A DNA stretch of 36,552 nucleotides from Xenorhabdus griffiniae. GTDB taxonomy: Bacteria > Pseudomonadota > Gammaproteobacteria > Enterobacterales > Enterobacteriaceae. Each line of letters opens with the position of its first letter. Positions within the stretch are counted from its first letter, which is position 1. The stretch spans positions 1-36,552 of the forward strand of contig NZ_LDNM01000064.1 in the NCBI RefSeq assembly GCF_001028135.1. Direction: 5' to 3'. The notes under the pieces are model-generated. The model saw only the letters and a list, made by a program, of their open reading frames with translations, had not been told where the DNA came from and made no database searches. This document shows positions 22,760-32,784 of the stretch, in pieces. A program made the translations under genes and the position numbers.

Positions 22760-25039
22760 TTAGCCATTTAATGAAGAGCGTAAACGTGTTGCCGCTTCAA
22801 CCATGTTTGCCAACGCTTGTCTGGTTTCTGTCCAACCGCGAGTTTTCAAGCCACAGTCTGGGTTTACCCACAAACGTTCAACCGGAATACGATCAGCCGC
22901 TTTGCGTAATAATGACTCAATCCATTCGACGCTGGGGACGTTTGGTGAGTGAATATCATACACACCAGGCCCTATCTCATTCGGATAAGAGAAATCTTCG
23001 AACGAATCCAGTAACTCCATATCCGAGCGTGAGGTTTCAATGGTGATTACATCCGCATCCAGCGCTGCAATGGACGGCATGATGTCATTGAACTCGCAAT
23101 AACACATATGAGTGTGGATTTGGGTATCATCTTGCGCAATGGCTGCGCTCAATTTGAAAGCATCTACCGCCCATTCCAGATATTCCTGCCACTCTTCTCT
23201 GCGCAGTGGCAAGCCTTCACGCAATGCCGGTTCATCAATCTGGATAATGCCGATGCCTGCCTTCTGCAAATCATCAACTTCATCACGCAAAGCCAGTGCG
23301 ATCTGTTTAGCGATAGTTTCACGGCTGATATCTTCCCTTGGGAATGACCAACAGAGAATGGTCACAGGTCCCGTCAACATGCCTTTGACTGGCTTATCAG
23401 TCAAGGATTGTGCATATGTCGCCCAGTTCACTGTTATCGCCTCTGGCCGACTGATATCGCCAATAATTACCGGTGGTTTCACGCAACGGGAGCCATAACT
23501 CTGTACCCAGCCATTTTGAGTAAAGACATAACCGTCAAAGTGTTCACCGAAATATTCCACCATGTCGTTACGTTCAGCTTCACCATGTACCAATACATCC
23601 AACCCCAAACGCTCCTGCTCTTGGATCGCCTGTTTGATATGCTCACTGATATTGGCTCGGTAGTGCGTACTATCCACCCGACCTTTTTTGAAATCGAGAC
23701 GCAGGCTACGAATTTCCGTTGTTTGCGGGAATGAACCTATGGTTGTTGTTGGCCACAACGGTAAGTTATAACGCTGACGCTGGAGCTTGGCACGCTCAGG
23801 ATATACCTGATGACGTTCGCTATCCTGTGGCTTAATTGCCGCAATGCGCCCAGCGACCGCTGGATTATTCACCCTTGTGGAACTGCGACGGGCGCGAACT
23901 GGGGCACTATAGGCATCCAGATCTGCCTGTTTACTGCCTTCCGGCGCATTCAATGCTTGTGACAGCAAAGAAAGTTCCGCACATTTTTGCAATGCAAAGG
24001 CAAACCAGCTTTTCACTTCTTCATCCAATCCTGTTTCGTCATTCAGATCAATGGGGCTATGCAGTAATGAACAGGAAGTGCCGATCCATACATTTCTTTT
24101 ACCAACCAATGGGGCGACAAGCGGGTATTTTTCACTCAAATCGGCTCGCCAAACGTTGCGGCCGTTAATCACCCCCAATGAAAGCAACCAGTCTTCCGGC
24201 AGAGATTTATCCAAATGCTCAAGAGAATCCTGTCCCGCGACCAAATCAACATGCAATCCTTGCACTGGTAACGATTTGATGGTTTCCAGATTGTGACCGA
24301 TGCTGTCAAAATAGGTCGTCAGCAACAATTTCACTTGTCCTTCAAGTGCTTGATAAGCCGTTGAGAATGCCGCCTGCCACTCTTCTGGTAATTCCAGTAC
24401 CAGAGCCGGTTCATCAATCTGTACCCATTCAATGCCGCGTGTTGCCAGTTCTGCCAACACCTGCTGGTATACCGGCAGGATATCCTTTAATAGAGACAGG
24501 CGATCAAAAGCCTTGCCTTTTACCTTACCGAGCCATAAATAGGTCACGGGTCCCAAAAGGACAGGTTTTACGTTGTGTCCCAATGCCAGAGCTTCATCAA
24601 CTTCGTCCAACAACTGAGTCCAGCCCAACTTAAATTCCTGCCCTTCCTGAAATTCAGGCACGATATAGTGATAATTGGTGTTAAACCATTTAGTCATTTC
24701 CGAAGCAGCCGCAGGTGTCCCTGTTGGAGCACGACCACGGGCAATGCGGAACAGCGTATCCAGATCAATATTGCCACCTTCATTTTGATGACGCGGTGGA
24801 ACATTGCCCAATAACAGGCTGGTGGTCAATACTTGGTCATACCAGGCAAAATCACCAACGGGGACTAAATCAACGCCCGCTTCTTTTTGTTGTTGCCAGT
24901 GACGTGCACGTAATTCACGACCTGTCTCCAGCAATTCCTGTTGAGAAATTTTGCCCGCCCAATAGCTTTCTTGCGCTTTTTTTAGCTCTCTTTTCAATCC
25001 GATACGTGGAAAACCTAATGTATGATTCAGAACCGTCAT
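22760..25039 (-). CDS. metE: Cobalamin-independent methionine synthase MetE
   Basis: MetE transfers the methyl group of 5-methyltetrahydropteroyl-triglutamate to homocysteine without vitamin B12. The 759 residues (E. coli 753) show the N-terminal homology barrel beginning [18 protein letters not shown] and the C-terminal catalytic barrel with [10 protein letters not shown]. The zinc ligands are visible in [10 protein letters not shown] (His and Cys), in [10 protein letters not shown] (Glu) and in NPDCGLKTR (Cys). AGGGTGA precedes the ATG. Three Met boxes just upstream suggest MetJ repression, and the divergent metR suggests activation by MetR with homocysteine. Confidence 0.97.
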   Translation of the reverse strand: MTVLNHTLGFPRIGLKRELKKAQESYWAGKISQQELLETGRELRARHWQQQKEAGVDLVPVGDFAWYDQVLTTSLLLGNVPPRHQNEGGNIDLDTLFRIARGRAPTGTPAAASEMTKWFNTNYHYIVPEFQEGQEFKLGWTQLLDEVDEALALGHNVKPVLLGPVTYLWLGKVKGKAFDRLSLLKDILPVYQQVLAELATRGIEWVQIDEPALVLELPEEWQAAFSTAYQALEGQVKLLLTTYFDSIGHNLETIKSLPVQGLHVDLVAGQDSLEHLDKSLPEDWLLSLGVINGRNVWRADLSEKYPLVAPLVGKRNVWIGTSCSLLHSPIDLNDETGLDEEVKSWFAFALQKCAELSLLSQALNAPEGSKQADLDAYSAPVRARRSSTRVNNPAVAGRIAAIKPQDSERHQVYPERAKLQRQRYNLPLWPTTTIGSFPQTTEIRSLRLDFKKGRVDSTHYRANISEHIKQAIQEQERLGLDVLVHGEAERNDMVEYFGEHFDGYVFTQNGWVQSYGSRCVKPPVIIGDISRPEAITVNWATYAQSLTDKPVKGMLTGPVTILCWSFPREDISRETIAKQIALALRDEVDDLQKAGIGIIQIDEPALREGLPLRREEWQEYLEWAVDAFKLSAAIAQDDTQIHTHMCYCEFNDIMPSIAALDADVITIETSRSDMELLDSFEDFSYPNEIGPGVYDIHSPNVPSVEWIESLLRKAADRIPVERLWVNPDCGLKTRGWTETRQALANMVEAATRLRSSLNG

Positions 25040-25059
25040 GTCGTCACCCTGTAATTTTT

Positions 25060-25083
25060 AGCCGTCTAGATGTTTACACTTCT
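25060..25083. promoter_or_regulatory. MetJ operator: three tandem Met boxes
   Basis: Three adjacent 8-mers, AGCCGTCT, AGATGTTT and ACACTTCT, match the Met box AGACGTCT at 7, 6 and 6 of 8 positions. They lie 21-44 bp upstream of the metE start, in the metE-metR divergent region. MetJ with S-adenosylmethionine binds such tandem boxes cooperatively. Confidence 0.75.
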
Positions 25084-25147
25084 ATAATCAACAGGTAAGG
25101 TATAAACCACAAGCGCAAATTATTCATTATCATCTTGAAGGTTTTTC

Positions 25148-26104
25148 ATGATCGAACTAAAACACTTAAAAACGCTGCAAGCACTGAACCAGTGTGGCTC
25201 ACTCGCCGCGACAGCAAATTATTTGCATCAGACGCAATCGGCCCTTTCTCATCAGTTCAGTGAATTAGAACATCGGCTGGGATTTAAACTATTCATTCGT
25301 AAAAGCCAACCCTTAAAGCTAACCCCCCAAGGGGAAGTGCTGTTGAAGCTGGCAGAGCAAGTCTTGCCCTTAGTGACCGCTTCCTTACGTGAATGCCATG
25401 AGCCGGAAGAGACAAACTTACGCATTGCCATCGAGTGCCATAGCTGTATTCAATGGCTGACACCCGCACTGAAGCGTTTTCGTGAAAGTTGGCCGCAGGT
25501 TAATGTGGACTTTAAATCTGGTGTGACATTTGATCCTCAACCTGCACTGCAAAAACGCGAGCTGGATATCGTTCTGACATCTGACATTATTGCAGACAGT
25601 AACCTGCATTATACGCCGCTGTTTGATTATGAAGTGAAGCTGGTGCTCGCGCCGGATCATCCACTGGCCAATAAACGTGATATTCGTCCACAAGATCTCG
25701 CCGCAGAAATTTTGCTGATCTATCCCGTCCAGCGCCAACGGTTTGATATCTGGCGTCGTTTTCTCCAGCCTGCGGAAATTACGCCAACATTAAAAGCTGT
25801 CGATAATACACTATTGCTGATCCAGATGGTTGCCGCCCGATTGGGTATTGCCGCGTTACCACACTGGGCCGTGGAAACATTTGAAAGACAAGGATTGGTT
25901 GTCACTCAGACATTGGGAGAAGGGTTATGGAGCAGATTGTACGCTGCCAGCCGGGAAGGGGAGCAGCGTCAACCCGCTATCGATACCTTTATTCGTTCTG
26001 CGCGCCAGCACGCGGTGGACAATTTGCCGTTTGTGAAACAGGTTTCAGTATCCAACGGTGATGCACCCAAAGCGACGCAACAATCAGGCTGCCTCCAATG
26101 GTAA
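25148..26104 (+). CDS. metR: LysR-type transcriptional regulator MetR
   Basis: MetR activates metE and other methionine genes, with homocysteine as co-regulator. The 318-residue protein (E. coli 317) has the LysR-type winged helix-turn-helix at residues 1-60 ([17 protein letters not shown] and [19 protein letters not shown]) and a substrate-binding-like effector domain. It is divergent from metE, the classical arrangement. AAGG lies 6-7 bp before the ATG. Its last 116 bases are antisense to the end of the convergent transporter gene. Confidence 0.95.
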   Translation: MIELKHLKTLQALNQCGSLAATANYLHQTQSALSHQFSELEHRLGFKLFIRKSQPLKLTPQGEVLLKLAEQVLPLVTASLRECHEPEETNLRIAIECHSCIQWLTPALKRFRESWPQVNVDFKSGVTFDPQPALQKRELDIVLTSDIIADSNLHYTPLFDYEVKLVLAPDHPLANKRDIRPQDLAAEILLIYPVQRQRFDIWRRFLQPAEITPTLKAVDNTLLLIQMVAARLGIAALPHWAVETFERQGLVVTQTLGEGLWSRLYAASREGEQRQPAIDTFIRSARQHAVDNLPFVKQVSVSNGDAPKATQQSGCLQW

Positions 26105-26888
26105 AGTTCAGCCAATTCGGATGCTGCTGCCAAATCGCAAAATTGACCAATAACCCTGCCGGAACCAACATATTATTCATAATTGCCAGTGTTCCGGCAT
26201 CGACCTGAGTGGCACCACAGTTCCACATAAAGTAGCCAATCCCCGATGCCCCAACACCCAGCCAAATCAAGACTCCCCACTGTAGCTGAGTGGTTGGCAA
26301 TTTTTGCGGATCACCAAACATCAGCCAACCGATGATAGCGACAGCACAAGCGCCCAGATAAAACCATGAAAATGCCACTCGTTGTGGGATCGGGTGGATC
26401 TCCATCAAGCGCTTATAACCGACTTGACCAATTGCAAAGAAAATATTTGCCAATTGCACTAACAGCAAGCCAATCCAGAAAGACTCACTCAATCGGTCAT
26501 AACGAATAATCGCTGCGCCAGCCACTGCCAGTAAAGAACTCAAGGCATAACTCCAGCGCAATCGCTGACGTCCCATCAGATCATACATTAATGTGACATA
26601 AAGCGGCGTCATGATGGTAAACAGCAAAAATTCTGCCACGGTCAGATAGTGATAAGCGTGAAATACAAACAAATACATCACACCAAGCTGACAGGCCCCG
26701 ACAGCCATATACAGTGAAATGACTTTCAGCGATAACCCACGCCAGCGCAAAAATGGTAAAAATACCATTGCTGCCAATATGACCCTGACAAGAACCGAAA
26801 ACCAGCTATCAACCTGACCAGCAAGATAAGCGCCAATCAGGCTAAATGAGGCGGCCCATAAAAATGTTGTGATCGTTAACAGCCACAT
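25989..26888 (-). CDS. yigM: EamA/DMT family transporter, YigM-like
   Basis: The 299-residue protein has about ten membrane helices in two EamA-type repeats (first from [20 protein letters not shown], second around [18 protein letters not shown]). The position beside metR and the length of 299 match E. coli YigM, which has been reported as a biotin importer; that function is inferred here from synteny. The ribosome site is weak. The C-terminus (after LKPVS) reads into the metR coding region on the opposite strand for 116 bp. That tail is hydrophilic and may be of little functional importance. Confidence 0.8.
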   Translation of the reverse strand: MWLLTITTFLWAASFSLIGAYLAGQVDSWFSVLVRVILAAMVFLPFLRWRGLSLKVISLYMAVGACQLGVMYLFVFHAYHYLTVAEFLLFTIMTPLYVTLMYDLMGRQRLRWSYALSSLLAVAGAAIIRYDRLSESFWIGLLLVQLANIFFAIGQVGYKRLMEIHPIPQRVAFSWFYLGACAVAIIGWLMFGDPQKLPTTQLQWGVLIWLGVGASGIGYFMWNCGATQVDAGTLAIMNNMLVPAGLLVNFAIWQQHPNWLNFTIGGSLIVASLWVHHRWILKPVSQTANCPPRAGAQNE

Positions 26889-26910
26889 AATTTATTGGTC
26901 TTTTACCTTT

Positions 26911-26946
26911 TATTGATCTTTCTCTACTTATTGATCTTTCTCTACT
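26911..26946. repeat. Exact 18-bp tandem duplication at the 3' end of yjcE
   Basis: TATTGATCTTTCTCTACT occurs twice in a row (26911-26928 and 26929-26946). On the minus strand each copy encodes VEKDQ followed by TAA, so the last codons and stop of the antiporter gene are duplicated. Only the first copy met by the ribosome is translated. Confidence 0.95.
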
Positions 26947-28577
26947 AAAAGCGCTTCTAGCAAATCAAGATCATGCAGCAACGTTTGTAGTGTTTCATTA
27001 CTAATCTTACGGGTGGCACGCAGGTGATATAACTCTCCTCGTTCAGCCCTTAATGCCGTCAAACGGAAGCGGCGTTCCAAATCTTCAATCATCAGGTTAT
27101 GTTCGATTTCATCCGTTCCCGCAGTACGACGCCGCAAATAACCGGTAACGCGAGAAGCAATCTCACTAATAACCTCAGCATCCAGTTTTTCTTCAGTACT
27201 GGCCGACAGACGCTCTTCCATCTTATTCATACTGACAATAGCAACTTCAGCCATGGCCGATTTTGCCATTCTGATTTCATTGAGATCTGCCAGCTTATCA
27301 CCGACTTTCATGCCACGCAGCAGCAAAGGTAAAGCGACAACCCCGACAAAAAGGGAGAACAAAATCACGCCCGCTGCAATAAAAATCAACTGATAACGCG
27401 CCGGGAACGGATCACCATCCGGTAAGAACAAGGGAACAGACAGCGCACCTGCCAGCGTAATTGCCCCTCGAACACCCGCGAATGAAGCCAGCCACAACTC
27501 ACGTGCCGTATAGGAGGCAAACTGAAGGGGTTTTTTCTTTATCAGCATCTTGCTGATATTTTTCATCAACCACAACCAGCAGAATCGCAGTAATACCAGC
27601 GCAACATAAATGATGCCAACGGCAGCAAATAGCATCCAGGTTTCAACATGTGGGTCAAGTTCAGCCTGTTCCACCGATGTTTCCCAGATACCCGGCAATT
27701 GCAGCCCCAGCATGATGAACACCAGGCCATTGAAGACAAAGGCCAGCATTCCCCATACGTTATCGGCACGCAGACGCATATCCAGTGGCGCGTTGCGGAT
27801 CACGCCGGCCTTACTGATAGTCATACCTGCGGCAACCGCTGCCAGAATTCCTGAGACACCAATATGTTCGGCAATCATATAAGAAGCAAACGGCAACAGC
27901 ATCATAAACATGATTTGAGTTGCCGGATCATCGCCACTCCAGCGACTCATCAATCGCAGTGATTTACTGTATAACCAGGTAATGGCGATACCCGACAGTA
28001 ATCCCCCCACCGCCACCTTGAAAAACTCAACCGTTGCACCAGTGACAGTAAATACCATCGTGCCCATAGCAATCGCTACAGCAAATTTCAGAGCCACCAG
28101 ACCGGAAGCATCATTCATTAATGCCTCTCCTTCCAGCACGCTCATCATATTTTTAGGAATACGATCTTTTCCGACAATGGATGATAATGCCACCGCATCT
28201 GTTGGGGATAATACAGCCGCCAGTGCAAAAGCAGCAATAAGTGGAATACTCGGCAATAACCAATAGATCAAATAACCAATGCCAATAACCGTCACCAAAA
28301 CCAATACTAAAACTAAAATGACGATTTCACGCCCATGCTGAAAAAACTCTCTGGTTGGCGTTTTCCAACCATCAACAAATAACAAAGGAGGGATAAGTAA
28401 TACGAGGAAGAGTTCTGGATCGAAAGTAACGTGTAAACCAAAATGAGGCCAGGCCAGCAACGCACCCATTGCTATTTGCACTATCGGCAAGGGGATACGG
28501 AACGGAATCATTTTAGTAAGAACACCAGAAACTGACACCACCAAAATCAAGATCAAGATAGTAAAGAATATTTCCAT
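26928..28577 (-). CDS. yjcE: Na+/H+ antiporter, CPA1 family, YjcE-like
   Basis: The 549-residue protein has the E. coli YjcE length and closely similar N-terminal sequence. About twelve membrane helices span residues ~1-410. The conserved helices include FALAAVLSPTDAVAL and GEALMNDASGLVALKFA, which hold the ion-binding Asp and Asn residues of NhaP-type exchangers, and FAGVRGAITLAGALS. A C-terminal cytoplasmic tail of ~140 residues ends with a helical segment. I chose the ATG at 28577 with AAGGG upstream; an in-frame upstream start at 28598 would add seven non-conserved residues. Ions transported are inferred from the family. Confidence 0.93.
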   Translation of the reverse strand: MEIFFTILILILVVSVSGVLTKMIPFRIPLPIVQIAMGALLAWPHFGLHVTFDPELFLVLLIPPLLFVDGWKTPTREFFQHGREIVILVLVLVLVTVIGIGYLIYWLLPSIPLIAAFALAAVLSPTDAVALSSIVGKDRIPKNMMSVLEGEALMNDASGLVALKFAVAIAMGTMVFTVTGATVEFFKVAVGGLLSGIAITWLYSKSLRLMSRWSGDDPATQIMFMMLLPFASYMIAEHIGVSGILAAVAAGMTISKAGVIRNAPLDMRLRADNVWGMLAFVFNGLVFIMLGLQLPGIWETSVEQAELDPHVETWMLFAAVGIIYVALVLLRFCWLWLMKNISKMLIKKKPLQFASYTARELWLASFAGVRGAITLAGALSVPLFLPDGDPFPARYQLIFIAAGVILFSLFVGVVALPLLLRGMKVGDKLADLNEIRMAKSAMAEVAIVSMNKMEERLSASTEEKLDAEVISEIASRVTGYLRRRTAGTDEIEHNLMIEDLERRFRLTALRAERGELYHLRATRKISNETLQTLLHDLDLLEALLVEKDQ

Positions 28578-28700
28578 GTTACCCTTACAAATTGCCAAAA
28601 ATCCGTCAGTAGAAAGATTGTGACTGTTTTTTAATGTTAATAATAGCGCTAATAACCATAAATATTACAGTTATTAAAGAAAATCAAAAAACAATCACAT

Positions 28701-28726
28701 TATGAATCAATCAGTATTGATTCATA
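28701..28726. promoter_or_regulatory. Perfect 11-bp inverted repeat upstream of yjcE
   Basis: TATGAATCAAT (28701-28711) and ATTGATTCATA (28716-28726) are exact inverse complements around the four-base centre CAGT. It lies about 125-150 bp upstream of the yjcE start. It is AT-rich and symmetric like a dimeric-regulator operator; no known consensus fits clearly. On the plus strand it is followed by TTTCTATTTT, but no plus-strand gene ends here. Confidence 0.55.
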
Positions 28727-28785
28727 TTTCTATTTTATGCTTATCGGCCAAAGTGTATTGAAAAATTAGCACATTTTAGAAGATG

Positions 28786-28801
28786 TCTGGTGGTCACCAG
28801 A
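28786..28801. promoter_or_regulatory. Perfect palindrome between ghxP and yjcE
   Basis: TCTGGTG (28786-28792) and CACCAGA (28795-28801) form a perfect inverted repeat around GT. It resembles a FadR site but has one base too many between the CTGGT and ACCAG halves (four instead of three). The binding factor is unknown. Confidence 0.5.
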
Positions 28802-28838
28802 TAACTCACAGTGGAATGGAAAAATATAACAGGAATAA

Positions 28839-28869
28839 GGATACGCAAACTCTCAGTGTTCGCGCATCC
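28839..28869 (-). terminator. Imperfect hairpin after ghxP
   Basis: On the minus strand GGATGCGCGAAC pairs with GTTTGCGTATCC (10 of 12 pairs), followed by TTATTCCTGTTATATTTTT. It begins 8 bp past the ghxP stop. The stem is imperfect and the T run is diluted. Confidence 0.5.
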
Positions 28870-28877
28870 TATTTAAA

Positions 28878-30224
28878 TTAGATAGCCCAATTTCCGGCAT
28901 AAAATACCACTAATACAATGGCAAGTATCACCGTACCAGTATTCAGCTGACGCCATTCCCCCGCAAAGATACGCCCAACCACTAATGCACTGAAACCCAG
29001 CATAATGCCGGTGACGATGTTACAAGTCAGCACGATAAATACAGCACACAGTAAACCTGACATTGCATCCACAAAATCATCAAAGTTTAGTTTTCGCACA
29101 TTACTCAGCATCAGTAATCCGACATACATCAAGGCAGGAGCCGTAGCATAGCCGGGAACTAAATACGACAGCGGAGACAGGAATAAAATCAACAGGAATA
29201 AAATACCGACAACAGAAGCTGTTAAACCTGTTTTACCACCCGCAGCGGTTCCTGCGGCAGACTCAATATAAACCGCAGCGGGAGAAGAACCGATAACCCC
29301 AGCAAAAATACTACTGACAGAATCGGCTGTCAGTGCCTTGCCGCCATTGATAATCTGGCCTCTCTTATCCAATAAATTGGCTTGCCCCGCCACCGCACGG
29401 ATCGTACCCGTCGCATCAAATACGGCTGTCATGACCAGCGCCAGAACACTGGGTAAGACAATAGGCTGTAAAGCGCCCATGACATCCATACTGAACATCA
29501 GGGACAAGCCATCTTCCCCCAAGGTAGGAAATTTAAAGAATCCTTGATATTTAACGGCAGGATCAAAAATCAAGCCAATAATAGAAATCGCAATAATGAT
29601 CAGCAAGATACCGCCAGGCACCTTCTTCCGTTCCAGACCGATAATTCCCGCCAGCCCCAATAACGTCATCACCACGGGAAATGACGTCAATGAACCAAAG
29701 GACACAGGCAAGCCAGCGTTTGGATTCTTCACCACCAGACCCACGCCATTGGCGGCAATCAACAATAAAAACAACCCGATGCCAATACCCGTTCCATGTG
29801 CAATACCCATTGGCATATTGCGCAAAATCCACGCTCGCACACCGGTTACTGAAATTAACGTAAACAAACATCCCATCAGGAAAACCGCACCCAATGCCAC
29901 CGGAATGCTGACCTGTTGCCCTAATACCAGGCTGAACGCGGTAAATGTAGTCAACGAGATTGCACAACCAATCGCCATTGGCAGATTAACCCACAATCCC
30001 ATCAATAACGAACCGATACCGGTCACCAGACAAACAGAAATAAACACGGCGGTATGAGGAAATCCGGCTTGCCCAAGCATCCCTGGTACCACAATAACGG
30101 AATAGACCATCGCCAAAAATGTCGTTAACCCAGCGAGAACTTCCTGACGTACCGTCGATCCGCGTTCAGTAATCTTAAAATACCTATCGAGTTTGCATTG
30201 TGTTGGTGCCTGCATACCAGACAT
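28878..30224 (-). CDS. ghxP: Guanine/hypoxanthine permease, NCS2 (AzgA-like) family
   Basis: The 448-residue membrane protein closely resembles E. coli GhxP (YjcD), a high-affinity guanine/hypoxanthine importer. Characteristic segments are [30 protein letters not shown] near the N-terminus, [19 protein letters not shown] around residue 265 and [16 protein letters not shown] around 325. The last two carry the conserved purine-site residues. About fourteen helices are expected. The ATG follows AGGGG. A PurR box lies 68-83 bp upstream, consistent with membership in the purine regulon, and yjcE lies downstream as in E. coli. Confidence 0.92.
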   Translation of the reverse strand: MSGMQAPTQCKLDRYFKITERGSTVRQEVLAGLTTFLAMVYSVIVVPGMLGQAGFPHTAVFISVCLVTGIGSLLMGLWVNLPMAIGCAISLTTFTAFSLVLGQQVSIPVALGAVFLMGCLFTLISVTGVRAWILRNMPMGIAHGTGIGIGLFLLLIAANGVGLVVKNPNAGLPVSFGSLTSFPVVMTLLGLAGIIGLERKKVPGGILLIIIAISIIGLIFDPAVKYQGFFKFPTLGEDGLSLMFSMDVMGALQPIVLPSVLALVMTAVFDATGTIRAVAGQANLLDKRGQIINGGKALTADSVSSIFAGVIGSSPAAVYIESAAGTAAGGKTGLTASVVGILFLLILFLSPLSYLVPGYATAPALMYVGLLMLSNVRKLNFDDFVDAMSGLLCAVFIVLTCNIVTGIMLGFSALVVGRIFAGEWRQLNTGTVILAIVLVVFYAGNWAI

Positions 30225-30587
30225 GTTTTTCCCCTGCTTCTGTTAAATATATCGCTTTAAAAGCCCTCTCCCTATTTCTTCACCTCTTCAAACGAAAACG
30301 ATTACGTCACAAGATAATAAAAATCAGTGCTGCATTCATTGGTTCAACCATTCGTTCGCGCAATCGTTTGGCTTTTTGAGTAAAGAAAAAGTGAGAAAAT
30401 TTGAAGCCGACGATTATCCAGTGAATCAGGGATAAGAATCAAGCGATAATCACATCGACGATGATAAAACTCATGCTCTGTAAGATACATTTTTATGCGG
30501 CCTTTAGGCCTGACCTTGTGTAAAATCCCCTCAATTCAATTTTTAACGGGTTCATTAGGATTTCTGTAAAAATTAAGGAGATAAACC
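30225..30587. other. ghxP-glk divergent intergenic region (363 bp)
   Basis: The region holds the PurR box near ghxP, a small palindrome TGGTTCAACCA (30340-30350), an inverted repeat GGCCTTTAGGCC (30499-30510) and a possible glk -10 TAAAAT (30521-30526) without a clear -35. I find no supported reading frame and no purine riboswitch-like structure. Confidence 0.5.
30292..30307. promoter_or_regulatory. PurR box upstream of ghxP
   Basis: On the minus strand ACGTAATCGTTTTCGT matches the PurR consensus ACGCAAACGTTTTCGT at 14 of 16 positions, including the central CG. It lies 68-83 bp upstream of the ghxP start. E. coli ghxP is a known PurR target, so hypoxanthine/guanine-dependent repression is likely. 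Confidence 0.8.
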
Positions 30588-31556
30588 ATGACAACTTATG
30601 CTCTGGTAGGTGATATCGGCGGTACAAATGCACGCCTGGCATTATGTGATGTAGATACCGGGCAATTGAGCGCGGTCGAATTCTATCCCTGTGCGCATTA
30701 TGCATCGCTTGAAATTGTTATCCGCCAATATTTGAAACAACAGAACTGTGAAGTCAAATATGGCAGTATCGCTATTGCCTGTCCGGTGACGGACGATGTA
30801 ATCAGCATGACCAACCACAGTTGGCGTTTTTCTGTTAGCCAAATGAAAGCCTCTTTGGAGTGGGAACGTTTTGAGGTGATTAACGATTTTACTGCCGTTT
30901 CCCTCGCCATTCCGGTTCTGGGAACAGATGATGTGATTCAGATTGGTGGCAAGCAACCTCAGGCGAAACGCCCTATTGCGGTTTATGGTGCGGGAACTGG
31001 GTTAGGAATCGCGCACCTTGTTCATACAGGCAGCCAATGGATGAGCTTACCGGGTGAAGGGGGTCACGTAGAGTTCGCGCCAGATAGTACGGAAGAAGAT
31101 CATATGTTGAGCGTACTGCGCGAAGAATATGGTCATGTCTCCGCCGAACGAATCCTTTCCGGCCCTGGTTTAGTGAATATTTATCGTTCCCTGATGAAAC
31201 TCAACAGCCAAGTCGCCGAGGATCTTACCCCTAGCGATATCTCTGACCGTGCACTGAGTGGAAATTGCCCGATCTGCAAACAGGCATTAGAACTCTTCTG
31301 TACCGCGCTAGGGCGTTTTGGTGGAAATTTGGCGCTGAATATGGGTGCATTTGGCGGTGTTTACATTGCGGGCGGGATCGTTCCTCGTTTCCTTGATTTC
31401 TTCCAAAAATCAGGTTTCCGGCAAGGGTTTGAAAACAAAGGCAGATTTACAGACTATTTAAAAGATATTCCTGTGTATCTGATTACTCATGACAAACCGG
31501 GGTTATTGGGTGCGGGATATTATATTCGCCAATTGCTGGGTAAAACGATTGGTTAA
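30588..31556 (+). CDS. glk: Glucokinase Glk
   Basis: Glk phosphorylates glucose with ATP to glucose-6-phosphate in the cytoplasm. The 322-residue protein (E. coli 321) has the phosphate-1 loop [13 protein letters not shown] (6-18), the glucose-site segment [13 protein letters not shown] with the catalytic Asp, the [11 protein letters not shown] loop and EGGHVEFAP. The C-terminal [13 protein letters not shown] matches the adenosine site. A strong ribosome site, AAGGAG, precedes the ATG. In E. coli glk lies elsewhere on the chromosome, so this neighbourhood is lineage-specific. Confidence 0.95.
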   Translation: MTTYALVGDIGGTNARLALCDVDTGQLSAVEFYPCAHYASLEIVIRQYLKQQNCEVKYGSIAIACPVTDDVISMTNHSWRFSVSQMKASLEWERFEVINDFTAVSLAIPVLGTDDVIQIGGKQPQAKRPIAVYGAGTGLGIAHLVHTGSQWMSLPGEGGHVEFAPDSTEEDHMLSVLREEYGHVSAERILSGPGLVNIYRSLMKLNSQVAEDLTPSDISDRALSGNCPICKQALELFCTALGRFGGNLALNMGAFGGVYIAGGIVPRFLDFFQKSGFRQGFENKGRFTDYLKDIPVYLITHDKPGLLGAGYYIRQLLGKTIG

Positions 31557-31660
31557 ATAGAACCGAGATATTTATATGTGCTCATGCTATTTATTTGTTT
31601 GATTTACTGGTGTAATTTTGAGCAACATTTAGCATGAGTATTTTATGAGTGAGCTGTTTA

Positions 31661-32023
31661 ATGACTATTCCTCCCGAAGCAGATAAAACGTTGGTGATCA
31701 TCCAGAAGCGATTAGCGGAATCGCTGGTCGCTGTCTACCTTCATGGTTCGGCTGTGGTTGGTGGTCTTCGCCCTCGCAGCGATGTAGATTTACTCGTGGT
31801 TATTGACCAACCGATGACATCTGAGGTTCGGGCATCTCTCGCTGCCGATTGGGCGGCTGCGCGTCTTCCAGCCACACAGGCCGCAGTCTTAACTGATGCG
31901 CGGGAAACCTATTTGAAAGGGCATGAAGAAGATTGGAAAAATCGCCAACAAGAACTTCAGCTTACGGTAAGTTCGCTGCACGATTGTGTGCTAACGAATC
32001 TGTGTACATTGGCTCAGGATTAA
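31661..32023 (+). pseudogene. aadA-like aminoglycoside nucleotidyltransferase gene with internal in-frame deletion
   Basis: The 120-codon frame joins two ends of an ANT(3'')/AadA-type protein that is normally about 260 residues. Residues 1-60 match the N-terminal nucleotidyltransferase core, with VYLHGSAVVGG and RSDVDLLVVI giving the GS motif and the two metal Asp residues (41, 43). From residue ~61 (AADWAAARLP, then ARETYLKGHEEDW) the sequence matches the C-terminal end of AadA (AADWAMERLP, ARQAYLGQEED). About 145 residues between are missing, including the third catalytic acid and most of the helical domain. The frame is open, so a short protein may be made, but resistance activity is unlikely. 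The ATG at 31661 is preferred over a GTG at 31649. Its codons look more GC-rich than its neighbours. Confidence 0.8.
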
Positions 32024-32134
32024 TCTGACAATTACCGAAACAAAACGGACAATTGCCAGATCAAATTTAAACGACTATAGATCGCAAAATCTATGACTGG
32101 TTCTGACCAGAATCAAGCCGCTTTTTCAGTCCAC

Positions 32135-32650
32135 TCAGAAAGGAATATCATCATCGAAATCTATTGGCGGCTCATTGCTCTGTGGCATAGGCGACTGCGC
32201 TGGGCGAGATGGAGCACCGCCACTGAATTGCTGAGAGGCTTGTGGTTGCTGTGGTTGCCCCCAACCGCCTTGTGCTAGCGCATCCTGTGCTGCGCCACTA
32301 CGGCTACCCAACATTTGCATAACGCCACCGATAGGATTGACTACAATTTCCGTGGTGTAACGGTCTTGGCCGCTCTGATCCTGCCATTTGCGAGTCTGCA
32401 AAGAACCTTCAATATAAACCTGAGAACCTTTGCGCAGGTATTCACCGGCGACTTCTGCCAATTTGCCGAAAAACACGACACGGTGCCATTCGGTCTTCTC
32501 TCTCATCTCACCGGTTTGCTTATCGCGCCAGCTCTCAGACGTTGCCAGAGTAATATTGGCAACTGCCCCGCCATTCGGCATATAGCGAACTTCCGGGTCC
32601 TGCCCCAAATTACCCACTAAAATAACTTTGTTTACGCCTCTGCTGGCCAT
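32135..32650 (-). CDS. ssb: Single-stranded DNA-binding protein SSB
   Basis: SSB coats single-stranded DNA in replication, recombination and repair and recruits partners through its tail. The 171-residue protein (E. coli 178) has the N-terminal OB fold ([23 protein letters not shown] through about residue 112). A Gln/Gly/Pro-rich disordered linker follows, and the acidic tip DFDDDIPF is intact. AGGAG precedes the ATG. It is divergent from uvrA across 292 bp that hold a LexA box. Confidence 0.96.
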   Translation of the reverse strand: MASRGVNKVILVGNLGQDPEVRYMPNGGAVANITLATSESWRDKQTGEMREKTEWHRVVFFGKLAEVAGEYLRKGSQVYIEGSLQTRKWQDQSGQDRYTTEIVVNPIGGVMQMLGSRSGAAQDALAQGGWGQPQQPQASQQFSGGAPSRPAQSPMPQSNEPPIDFDDDIPF

Positions 32651-32784
32651 TGGAAATACTCCTGATGAAATGAATTTTGCTAAAAACGGATTTCTCTAAT
32701 TATAAGCAAAGTAGTTTACCATGCGAGGGATAAGTTTAAACAGAGAGCCGTTATATTATACTTTGCGAAGAGCATCGTACTTTC

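Larger units (their letters stand above)
28578..28877. other. ghxP-yjcE intergenic region (300 bp)
   Basis: The AT-rich spacer separates two genes in the same orientation. It holds two perfect inverted repeats (28701-28726 and 28786-28801) and a weak hairpin after ghxP (28839-28869), each listed separately. I see no small gene with a ribosome site. The yjcE promoter should lie here, but I cannot place it. Confidence 0.55.

Noticed and set aside
25136-25148. TGAAGGTTTTTCA, an exact match to the MetR site pattern TGAA-N5-TTCA.
   Set aside because: It is made of the metR ribosome site and start codon, so the match may be by chance; I could not separate the two from sequence alone.
30225-30587. 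Purine riboswitch upstream of ghxP.
   Set aside because: I find no conserved riboswitch core, and a PurR box already explains purine control.
31661-32023. Minimal nucleotidyltransferase toxin-antitoxin (MNT/HEPN) pair.
   Set aside because: No HEPN-type partner gene is adjacent, and the C-terminal half matches the end of AadA, so a deletion explains it better.
32087-32112. CTGGTTCTGACCAG inverted repeat as a FadR site.
   Set aside because: The spacing between halves is one base too long, and it lies downstream of ssb, not in a promoter.
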